NCBI GenBank assembly: GCA_937906285.1
Contig: CALCWL010000024.1
Span: forward strand, 1-7,712
Length of the DNA stretch: 7,712 nucleotides
Source: an uncultured Rhodanobacter sp.
GTDB lineage: Bacteria; Pseudomonadota; Gammaproteobacteria; Xanthomonadales; Rhodanobacteraceae
Reading direction: 5' to 3'
The notes beneath the pieces were generated by a model. The model worked only from the letters and a program-made list of their open reading frames with translations, searched no databases and had not been told where the DNA came from. This document shows positions 1 through 5,402 of the stretch, piece by piece (within the stretch, counting starts at the first letter, position 1; the number at the start of each line of letters is the position of its first letter). Position numbers and translations under genes: made by a program.

Positions 1-227
1 GGCGCCACGAACAGGATCGCGCCGATGAAGCCGCAGACGATCCACATGATGCCGAGGTTGAGATGCTCGGCGCGGGCGACGTTGAAGTTGAGCCAGCCTT
101 GCAGGAGGGTCGGGTCGACCTGTTGCGCGGCCAGGATCATGCCGTAGATCACCTGCACCACGAACAGCACCAGCATCAGCATGAAAAAGCGCAGGCTCAG
201 GCGTTGGGTCTGGTATTCGGTCTGCAT
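1..227 (-). CDS. NorB-like heme-copper oxidase/NO reductase catalytic subunit, N-terminal part (cut by window edge)
   Basis: Only the first 75 codons are inside the window; the gene continues past base 1. It starts at an ATG sharing one base with the stop of the upstream cytochrome gene (TGATG), with GGAGAA a few bases before it. The visible protein has a first membrane helix (about residues 13-34) and a second (about 56-75) preceded by NFNVARAEHLNLGIMW. That segment resembles the NorB/CcoN helix-II motif in which a His (here H55) is an axial ligand of the low-spin heme b. By family knowledge the subunit would hold heme b, the high-spin heme and a nonheme metal in the inner membrane, reducing NO (or O2 in oxidase relatives). 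A preceding NorC-like gene favours an NO reductase. The active-site His and Glu residues lie outside the window, so cNOR, an atypical NOR type, or a cbb3-like oxidase cannot be separated here. Confidence 0.8.
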   Translation of the reverse strand, partial: MQTEYQTQRLSLRFFMLMLVLFVVQVIYGMILAAQQVDPTLLQGWLNFNVARAEHLNLGIMWIVCGFIGAILFVA

Positions 228-1186
228 CACTGCTTCTCCAGCGTGTGGAGGTAGGCCACGATGGCGTCGACTTCTTCGGTCTTGAGCAGGGTGTCGTAGG
301 CCGGCATCACGCCCGGCGGATAGCCGGCCACGATCTTCGCGTTCGGCTGGCGGATCGACTCGGCCAGGTAGGCGTCGTCGGCAGTGACCTTGCCGCCGTC
401 GGCCAGGCTAACGGAGGACTCGTACAGGCCGCCCCAGCCCGGCCCTACCAGCCGCTTGTCGTCGCTGGCATGACAGGCCACGCAGCCGTAGTCCTTGACC
501 AGTTGCGCGCCGAGCGCAGCCGGGTCGCTGGCCGCTGCCGGCGCCGCTGCGGCGGCGGTCGCGGCCTGCGCCGGCGCGACGGTGCCGTGCGCCAGTTGCA
601 GGCGGTGGTCGAGCGTGCCGGCTTCGACCTTCGGTGGCCAGCCCTCGGTGTTCATCGCCGAGGTGTACTTGAGGTAGGCAATCAGCTGGCCGATCTCGTC
701 CTTGCTCAGCGGCAGGTTCGGCATCAGCGTCGTGCCGCCGCCGCGACGCTGGATGCGGACCGCCGCACCGGGATATTTCTGCAGGTAGGCGTCGATCGTG
801 TCGGTCCCGGTGTCGGCACGCTGGTTCGGGTCGAGCAGCTGGGCGCGTACCGCCGCTTCGGTCGGCCAGCCGCCGGCCGAAGGCAGGAACGCCGCCAGCC
901 ACGCCGGCCCCGCATGCCTGTACACCTCGGTGAGGTCCGGCCCCAGATAGGCGCCGTTGCCGACCATGGTGTGGCAGCCCATGCAGTTGTAGGCCTGGAA
1001 CACGCGCTTGCCGTCGTTGGCCCGGTACGGGCCGAAGCTCACCGCGTCCGGCGCGGCCTGTCCGCGCGAAGGCAGGAAGGAGAACACCGACAAGGCGATG
1101 AAGATCAGCGCCATGAGGCCGAGCAGGACCAGCGCGGCGCGGCGCCGCGGCTTTTCGCAACTGCTGTCGCCCGCTCCGCAGCTCAT
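227..1186 (-). CDS. Membrane-anchored diheme cytochrome c: NorC-like domain plus second cytochrome c domain
   Basis: A 319-residue protein. A short N-terminus with two Cys (C3, C10) precedes one membrane helix (about 17-38). The first cytochrome domain has the NorC signature FQAYNCMGCHTMVGNGAYLG, with heme site C68-C71-H72 and likely Met ligand M155 in LMPNLPLS. An Ala/Pro-rich linker (about 203-222) leads to a second domain with heme site C235-C238-H239 and likely Met ligand M294 in VMPAY. The second domain resembles the cytochrome c domain fused to subunit II of caa3-type oxidases (VGPGWGGLY, DPNAKIV-like stretch). Ordinary NorC is about 150 residues with one heme, so this is roughly twice the usual size. 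It probably faces the periplasm and passes electrons to the NorB-like subunit encoded next. Its ATG overlaps the stop of the preceding small gene by four bases (ATGA), and a G-rich Shine-Dalgarno lies about 7 bases upstream. The gene is clearly real; the exact oxidase/NOR subtype is uncertain. Confidence 0.9.
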   Translation of the reverse strand: MSCGAGDSSCEKPRRRAALVLLGLMALIFIALSVFSFLPSRGQAAPDAVSFGPYRANDGKRVFQAYNCMGCHTMVGNGAYLGPDLTEVYRHAGPAWLAAFLPSAGGWPTEAAVRAQLLDPNQRADTGTDTIDAYLQKYPGAAVRIQRRGGGTTLMPNLPLSKDEIGQLIAYLKYTSAMNTEGWPPKVEAGTLDHRLQLAHGTVAPAQAATAAAAAPAAASDPAALGAQLVKDYGCVACHASDDKRLVGPGWGGLYESSVSLADGGKVTADDAYLAESIRQPNAKIVAGYPPGVMPAYDTLLKTEEVDAIVAYLHTLEKQ

Positions 1187-1434
1187 GGCCGGCCCCCCTT
1201 GTCGTCGACGGAAGACGGCGTGGCCTGGGTGTCATGCAGGAACAGGATGCGCAGGCTGCCGATGAACAGGTAGAACACCCATACCGCCAGCACGAAGCCG
1301 ACGGCGAAATAGATCCACCACGCGAGGTGCGATTCGGGCCAATACCCGAAATCGCGCCAGAACGGCCAGGACAGCCAGAACGCTGCCACGCAGGCCAGCA
1401 CCGAAAGCGTCAGATCCGAAATCCGCTGCGACAT
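1183..1434 (-). CDS. Small two-helix inner-membrane protein, first gene of the NOR-type operon
   Basis: An 83-residue protein of no family I can name. It has two hydrophobic segments (about residues 8-24 and 38-62) rich in Trp, Phe and Tyr, including the aromatic run AVWVFYLFIGSLRILFLHD, then a short polar tail. It starts at an ATG preceded by AGGGGAG at good spacing, and its stop overlaps the start of the diheme cytochrome gene (ATGA), so translation is probably coupled. Small membrane proteins often accompany heme-copper enzymes as assembly or stabilising subunits (for example CcoQ, or NorE/NorF-like proteins). By position this one may be an accessory subunit or maturation helper of the NorB/diheme cytochrome complex. 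Function is inferred only from position and topology. Confidence 0.7.
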   Translation of the reverse strand: MSQRISDLTLSVLACVAAFWLSWPFWRDFGYWPESHLAWWIYFAVGFVLAVWVFYLFIGSLRILFLHDTQATPSSVDDKGGRP

Positions 1435-1517
1435 GCGATTCTCCCCTGGACCGTAAGCGAGCCTTGCCGGGAAACGTCGTACACCGCGCGCCCCTCCCCC
1501 GAGGGATCCGCGTCAGT

Positions 1518-1566
1518 CGCGCCGACTATAGGAATGGCGGCAGGCACCGCCTCTGATCCAGGTCAA
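1518..1566 (-). promoter_or_regulatory. FNR/DNR-type class II promoter of the NOR-like operon
   Basis: On the minus strand the palindrome TTGACctggATCAG (1566-1553) matches the FNR/ANR/DNR consensus TTGAT-N4-ATCAA at 8 of 10 defined positions. After a gap of exactly 22 bases comes TATAGT (1530-1525), a 5/6 match to the sigma-70 -10 box. This places a start of transcription near 1518 and the palindrome centre at -41.5, the class II activator position of FNR-type regulators. No separate -35 box is needed with this geometry. The leader to the first gene would be about 84 nucleotides. Which family member binds (oxygen-sensing FNR/ANR or NO-sensing DNR/NnrR) cannot be told from the site. Confidence 0.75.
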
Positions 1567-1587
1567 GCGAAGTGGCCTTTGCCCGTC

Positions 1588-1682
1588 GCGTCATCCATCG
1601 CTGCGGCGCGTGCGGCATGTCCGTGGGCGGGCGGGGTGTCGGGCGCGGCCCCGCCGCCATGCCGGCTTTCGCCGGAATGACG
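1588..1682. repeat. REP-like intergenic palindromic element (VIPAKAG type)
   Basis: Between the end of the PEGA/SHOCT gene and the NOR promoter lies a GC-rich palindromic stretch. Its strongest part is CCGGC-tttc-GCCGG (1662-1675), which reads CCGGC-GAAA-GCCGG on the minus strand, giving a stable hairpin with a GNRA loop. It sits next to GTCATT, and imperfect inverted ends CGTCATCC (1589-1596) and GGAATGACG (1674-1682) bracket the element. The minus-strand motif GTCATTCCGGCGAAAGCCGG, which reads VIPAKAG when translated, is typical of abundant short interspersed repeats in proteobacteria. It may also help end transcription of the cytochrome-porin unit, although no T-run follows. Outer boundaries are approximate. 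Confidence 0.6.
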
Positions 1683-1700
1683 GTCCGGTGGGTCAGCGTT

Positions 1701-2264
1701 TCAGCGACCCGGCCCCGCGCCTTCCGCATCGGCGCCGGACTGCAGGATGCGCCGGCGCACGCGCTGTTCTTCCGCAGGGCCGATCAGCCCTTCGTCCAGC
1801 AGCTCCTGCAGCACTTGCAGCTGGCGCAGGCGTCGTTGCGGCAGGGTCTGCGGCGACGCGGGCGGCTGCTTCGCCGATGGCGTCGCAGCCTGTGCCGGGC
1901 GTGGCACGGGCCCCGTCTTCGCGGCGACGCAATCCAGGCGCAGGTGCAGGTCCTGCTTGAGATCGCCCAGCGTCACGCGGTGCTGCAGCGGCTCGCAGCC
2001 GGCGTGGCGCAGCGTGACCGTGCCGTAGAGCGCGGCGCGCGCATCCGGATAGTTGTTCGGATAGATGTCGCGTTCGCTGACGGTCAGTGGCGTGGTGCCG
2101 GCCAGCCCGCCGATCAGCTCGACCTCGGCCGCCGAGGGAGTCGACTCGATGCGCAGCGTGCCGACCTGCAGCGCCTGCGCGTGGACGCCGGCACCGGCGG
2201 CAAGCAGCAGCACGGCCGCGCCGGCGCGCCATCGTGATCGTCTCGGCAGGCAGTGGGCGCGCAT
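1701..2264 (-). CDS. Secreted PEGA-like protein with C-terminal SHOCT-like helix
   Basis: A 187-residue protein with an N-terminal signal peptide (basic n-region RRSRWR, hydrophobic core about 14-26, likely cleavage near VHAQA at about 29-31). Residues about 36-112 look like a PEGA-type beta domain: LRIESTPSAAEVELIGGLAG followed by TTPLTV matches the family pattern of a duplicated-surface beta module. C90 and C112 could form a disulfide. A Pro/Ala-rich linker leads to about 143-174, an amphipathic stretch RRLRQLQVLQELLDEGLIG that resembles SHOCT domains (short helical oligomerisation segments). It begins one base after the stop of the cytochrome-porin gene (TGAcATG) with no visible Shine-Dalgarno, so translation probably depends on ribosomes finishing the upstream gene. 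The tight coupling suggests a periplasmic partner of the barrel protein, for example in assembly or anchoring. The function is otherwise unknown. Confidence 0.75.
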   Translation of the reverse strand: MRAHCLPRRSRWRAGAAVLLLAAGAGVHAQALQVGTLRIESTPSAAEVELIGGLAGTTPLTVSERDIYPNNYPDARAALYGTVTLRHAGCEPLQHRVTLGDLKQDLHLRLDCVAAKTGPVPRPAQAATPSAKQPPASPQTLPQRRLRQLQVLQELLDEGLIGPAEEQRVRRRILQSGADAEGAGPGR

Positions 2265-2265
2265 G

Positions 2266-3654
2266 TCAGAACGCGGTGTCGAAGCCGAACAGGATGTAGT
2301 TCTCGCGGCTCAAGTGGCCGGTGAAGTAGGGGCCGGTCGGCTTGGTCTTGTTCTTGAAGTCGATGTTGAGCTCGACGATGCCCTTGACGTTGCGCATGAA
2401 GTAACGGGACGCGGTCAGGCTCAGGCTGTTGATGGCGATGCCTTCGTAGATGGTGTTGCTGCGCGCGAAGTCGCCGGCGCCGGCGTAGTTGTACAGCGCC
2501 GAGAAGGCCCAGCGGTCGTCGGGAATCCAGTCGAGGCCGGCGAAGCCGCCGTTCCAGCGATAGTTGCGCGTCGGATCGACGTCCAGGAAACCGCGCCAGT
2601 CGTTCCACAGGTATTGCGCGTACCAGTGCACCTGCGCGCCGATGTCGCCGGAGGCATCCACGCCGACGACGCGCTTGTCGGTGTTGCGCTGACTCTTGTC
2701 CATGGCGGCCGGGCCGGTGGCGCCGCGCTGCTTGCCGCTGGCGCCGAACAGCCCCACGCCGACCGGCCCGATGTCGGTGCCGAGGTGGGCAAAGACGGTC
2801 TTGGAGTTGTCGCTGTCGAACATCCGGTCCGGGCGCGAGTAGCCGGTGCCGTTGATCTTGAAGTTGTCGGTGATGCCGTTGCCGTTGGTGAAGCCCAGGG
2901 TGATGCCGAACGGCCCGACGTCACGGTCGAACTGCACGCCGCGGTCGTAGGTGATGCCGGCCATGCGGTAGACCATGTAGTCCTGGAACGGCAGGCGGAT
3001 CTCGCGCGGGAACATCGCGTCGGACAGCGAGAACTGGCCGAGCATCATGCCGATGCCGCTGCCGAAGATGTTGGCGTGGCGGAACCAGGCGTCCTCCACC
3101 ACGATCTCGCCGTTGCCGCCCTTCTCGGCCATGATCGCGTAGAAGTAGTAGGTGATGTCCTTGCTCAGCGGCGCGCTGGACAGCAGCTTGAGCAGGTACG
3201 GCGACTGGAAGTCGGTGGCCGCGGACTGGCTGGCGCCAGTGACCGGGTCGATCGCCTTGCCCTGGCGGGCCTGCACATAGGCCTGGGCGCGGATGGCCAG
3301 CGGCACGTGTTCGGGCAGCGCGAGGCGGTCGTCGCCGAGCTGGTCGGCGGTTTCCATCCAGTTCGGCAGGCGCATGTTGTTCGCGATGAACACTTCGCCG
3401 AACTTGTTGAGGCGCGGGAAGGCGGAGTGGCAGGCGGCGCAGCTGAGGTTGTAGCGGCGCGCGAACTCGGGCATCGCCGAGGCGCGTTGCGCCGGCAGCA
3501 GCGCCAGCCAGACGCCCAGCAGCAACAGCGGCGCGCTGCGCAGGATCGCGCGGAGGATCAGTCGCCGGCGGCCGGAGCGGCGGCGGGGCGGTGGCACCGG
3601 CATCGCAGCATGGACGTCACGCGCAGGAGGGGCCAGCGAGGTGATCCGCTTCAT
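2266..3654 (-). CDS. Outer-membrane cytochrome-porin fusion, Cyc2-like architecture
   Basis: A 462-residue protein. A long basic n-region and hydrophobic core (about 32-54) form a signal peptide ending at QRASA (cleavage near residue 60). The mature protein opens with MPEFARRYNLSCAACHSAFP, a single c-type heme site (C72, C75, H76), followed by RLNKFGE. Residues about 110-462 alternate polar and hydrophobic residues in strands with Gly/Asn/Asp turns and end in Phe (FGFDTAF), the usual end of outer-membrane beta-barrels. Size and order (one N-terminal heme, then a porin barrel) match the Cyc2 class of fused cytochrome-porins, some of which oxidise Fe(II) at the cell surface. Cyc2-specific identity is not proven; other heme-bearing porin families share this layout. 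The start at 3654 has GGGAG upstream, whereas the internal Met18 has none. Cytochrome maturation (Ccm) and BAM would be needed. It is first in a two-gene unit under an FNR-type site. Confidence 0.75.
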   Translation of the reverse strand: MKRITSLAPPARDVHAAMPVPPPRRRSGRRRLILRAILRSAPLLLLGVWLALLPAQRASAMPEFARRYNLSCAACHSAFPRLNKFGEVFIANNMRLPNWMETADQLGDDRLALPEHVPLAIRAQAYVQARQGKAIDPVTGASQSAATDFQSPYLLKLLSSAPLSKDITYYFYAIMAEKGGNGEIVVEDAWFRHANIFGSGIGMMLGQFSLSDAMFPREIRLPFQDYMVYRMAGITYDRGVQFDRDVGPFGITLGFTNGNGITDNFKINGTGYSRPDRMFDSDNSKTVFAHLGTDIGPVGVGLFGASGKQRGATGPAAMDKSQRNTDKRVVGVDASGDIGAQVHWYAQYLWNDWRGFLDVDPTRNYRWNGGFAGLDWIPDDRWAFSALYNYAGAGDFARSNTIYEGIAINSLSLTASRYFMRNVKGIVELNIDFKNKTKPTGPYFTGHLSRENYILFGFDTAF

Positions 3655-3718
3655 GGTGAGTCGCTCCCGAAGCCGTTGGGGCTGCCGCCTTCGCCTCCGG
3701 TCGAATCCACCGGGGCGG

Positions 3719-3766
3719 CGGATTCAGTCTATGGGCACCCCCGCTCGCGCGTTTGACCTCGATCAA
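3719..3766 (-). promoter_or_regulatory. FNR/DNR-type promoter of the cytochrome-porin unit
   Basis: On the minus strand TTGATcgagGTCAA (3766-3753) matches the FNR/ANR/DNR consensus at 9 of 10 defined positions. TAGACT (3731-3726), a 4/6 match to the -10 consensus, follows after 21 bases. Transcription would start near 3719 with the palindrome centred at about -40.5 to -41.5, and the leader to the cytochrome-porin start would be about 65 nucleotides. The box is strong; the -10 is only fair. Confidence 0.65.
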
Positions 3767-3791
3767 TTGCGAGGCATGTCGTCGGCTGGCC

Positions 3792-3837
3792 GGCCGCTCG
3801 CGTCGCGGCCACCGGGCGGCGGCGTGCGCCGGCACGC
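3792..3837. repeat. Two GC-rich hairpins downstream of the beta-CASP gene
   Basis: Just after the stop of the beta-CASP gene are two perfect 6-bp stems: GCGTGC-gccg-GCACGC (3822-3837) and GGCCGC-tcgcgtc-GCGGCC (3792-3810). They lie between that gene and the FNR-type promoter of the next unit, where a terminator would be expected. Neither is followed by a T-run on the minus strand, so intrinsic termination is only a possibility. Confidence 0.35.
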
Positions 3838-3847
3838 GGCGCCGGCA

Positions 3848-5239
3848 TCAGTCGATCTTGATCGGCTCGTGCAGCCCCGGCAGCTGGCAGGCGAGGCCGC
3901 GCGCTTCGAGCACATCGCGCATCACCTGCATGCCGCGGCCGTATTCGCCGTGCACCAGCAACACCTTGCGCCGCGTCGCGTCGCCCAGCCAGGCCAGCAG
4001 CGAGGGCTGGTCGGCATGGGCGGAGAAACCGTTGATGGTCCACACCTGGGCACGCACCGGAATCTCCTCGTTGAACACGCGCACGCTGGGCGCGCCATCG
4101 ATGATCCGCCGCGCCAGCGTGCCTTCCGCGGCATAGCCGACGAACACCACGCTGCAGCGCTCGCGCCACAGGTTGTGCTTGAGATGGTGGCGCACGCGGC
4201 CGCCGTTGCACATGCCCGAGCCGGCCAGGATGATCGCGCCGCCGTCGACGTTGTTGATCGCCATCGACTCGGCCGTACCGCGGGTGAAATGCAGGCCGGG
4301 CATGGCGAACGGGTCGCCGTGTTGCAGTTCGTCCAGGAATCCGTCGTCGAAGCATTCCGGGTGGCGGCGGAAGATCTCGGTGGCGGAAATCGCCATGGGC
4401 GAATCGAGGAACACCCGCACGTGCGGTGGAATCGCGCCGTCGGCGATGCCGCGATGCAGGTAGTAGAGGATTTCCTGGGTGCGCTCCAGCGCGAAGGTGG
4501 GAATCACCACGTTGCCGCGCCGGTTCACCGTGTCGCGGATGGCACGGTACATCTCGTCCACCGAATCGGGCACCGAGCGGTGCGGGCGGTCGCCGTAGGT
4601 GCTTTCCATCACCACGTAGTCGGCCGGTGGCGCGGGCGTGGGGTCGCGCAGCAGCGGGCGGCCGGGATTGCCCAGGTCGCCGGAGAACAGCATGCGGCGA
4701 CGCTGCTTGCCGTCGTCCAGTTCGAGCAGAACGGAAGCCGAGCCGAGGATGTGGCCGGCGTCGAGGAAGCAGGCGCTGACGCCCTCGACGACCGGCACGG
4801 CGTCGCCGTAGCCGACATCCGGGCCGAAGAAGTCCAGCGCGTGCAGCGCGTCGTCCAGCGTGTACAGCGGCGGTGCCACCACGTCGCCGCGGCGGTTGTT
4901 GCGCTGCGCGCGGCGCGCGTCCTCTTCCTGCAGGCCGGCGGCGTCCAGCAGCACCACCCGCGCCAGTTCGCGGGTGGCGGCGGTGGTGAGGATGCGGCCG
5001 CGGAAACCCCGGCGCACCAGCAGCGGGATGCGCCCGCAATGGTCGAGGTGGGCGTGGGTGAGCAGCAGCACGTCGATGCCGGCCGGATCGAAGCCGAACG
5101 GCTCGGCGTTGGCGCGCTCGACCTCCTCGCTGCCCTGGAACATGCCGCAGTCGATCAGCACGCGGCGATCGTTGCAGGTGATCAGGTGGCACGAACCGGT
5201 GACCTGCTTGGCGGCACCGTGGCAGCTGTAGATGAGCAT
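3848..5239 (-). CDS. MBL-fold/beta-CASP RNA-metabolising hydrolase
   Basis: A 463-residue protein with every catalytic signature of the CPSF73-like metallo-beta-lactamase/beta-CASP nucleases. From the chosen start these are D30 in VLIDCG, THAHLDHCG (H62, H64, D66, H67), H163 in DAGHILGSAS, D188 in LFSGDLGN, motif A E212 in MESTYG, the motif-B region SGMCNGGRVRHHLKHN (341-356), motif C FSAHAD (405-410) and H430 in LLVHGE. These residues bind two zinc ions and cut RNA by endo- or exonucleolysis. No KH domain is present, unlike archaeal relatives. The ATG at 5239 is preceded by GAGGAA at ideal spacing and begins with the conserved MLIYSCHGAAKQVTGSC. A longer reading from 5323 would add 28 unconserved residues and swallow the regulatory box. 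It stands alone, upstream of the cytochrome-porin unit. In several proteobacteria such proteins occur in anaerobic/ANR-linked clusters, in line with the FNR-type site here. The RNA target is unknown. Confidence 0.92.
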   Translation of the reverse strand: MLIYSCHGAAKQVTGSCHLITCNDRRVLIDCGMFQGSEEVERANAEPFGFDPAGIDVLLLTHAHLDHCGRIPLLVRRGFRGRILTTAATRELARVVLLDAAGLQEEDARRAQRNNRRGDVVAPPLYTLDDALHALDFFGPDVGYGDAVPVVEGVSACFLDAGHILGSASVLLELDDGKQRRRMLFSGDLGNPGRPLLRDPTPAPPADYVVMESTYGDRPHRSVPDSVDEMYRAIRDTVNRRGNVVIPTFALERTQEILYYLHRGIADGAIPPHVRVFLDSPMAISATEIFRRHPECFDDGFLDELQHGDPFAMPGLHFTRGTAESMAINNVDGGAIILAGSGMCNGGRVRHHLKHNLWRERCSVVFVGYAAEGTLARRIIDGAPSVRVFNEEIPVRAQVWTINGFSAHADQPSLLAWLGDATRRKVLLVHGEYGRGMQVMRDVLEARGLACQLPGLHEPIKID

Positions 5240-5264
5240 CGTTTCCTCGGGGGTGCGGGCGACT

Positions 5265-5313
5265 GGCGCAGACTCTGGCAGGACAGGCCAGCCGCCGGGT
5301 TGATCGTCGTCAA
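5265..5313 (-). promoter_or_regulatory. FNR/DNR-type box upstream of the beta-CASP gene
   Basis: On the minus strand TTGACgacgATCAA (5313-5300) matches the FNR/ANR/DNR consensus at 9 of 10 defined positions. At the class II distance lies CAGAGT (5277-5272), only 3/6 to the -10 consensus, which would put the transcription start near 5265 and leave a 26-nucleotide leader before the ATG at 5239. The box lies in the divergent region shared with the diguanylate cyclase gene. On the plus strand no acceptable -10 occurs at the matching distance, so the minus-strand gene is the better target. Confidence 0.55.
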
Positions 5314-5351
5314 GTCGGGGCACCCGCCGAGCATGTCATGGTGGGCCTGAT

Positions 5352-5386
5352 GCCGTCGTACGGCCCGACCCGCGGCAGGCTTGCCG
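5352..5386. repeat. Two short hairpins in the leader of the diguanylate cyclase gene
   Basis: GCCGT-cgt-ACGGC (5352-5364) and CGGCA-ggct-TGCCG (5373-5386) are perfect 5-bp stems directly before the diguanylate cyclase start. They could affect translation or be chance in GC-rich DNA. I see no riboswitch core. Confidence 0.25.
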
Positions 5387-5402
5387 GAATATGGGGGTGG
5401 CG

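Noticed and set aside
245..1273. Plus-strand open frame of 342 codons opposite the diheme cytochrome
   Set aside because: It has no motifs and is Arg/Val/Gly-rich; the minus strand carries two CXXCH cytochrome domains.
2065..3756. Plus-strand open frame of 563 codons across the cytochrome-porin and PEGA/SHOCT genes
   Set aside because: Its product is low-complexity (Val/Ala/Arg/Glu/His-rich) with no domain. It mirrors the codon bias of the real minus-strand genes, which have signal peptides, a heme site and good start signals.
5240..5323. Longer start for the beta-CASP protein
   Set aside because: The extra 28 residues are not family-like, no Shine-Dalgarno precedes 5323, and the extension would cover the FNR-type box. 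ATG 5239 has GAGGAA at ideal spacing.
5300..5348. FNR-type box as activator of the diguanylate cyclase gene
   Set aside because: No acceptable -10 hexamer lies at the class II distance on the plus strand (5336-5341 is TCATGG). Shared control remains possible but is not supported.
3641..5350. Plus-strand open frame of 569 codons opposite the beta-CASP gene
   Set aside because: The antisense product has no recognisable motif, whereas the minus strand has the complete MBL/beta-CASP signature set.
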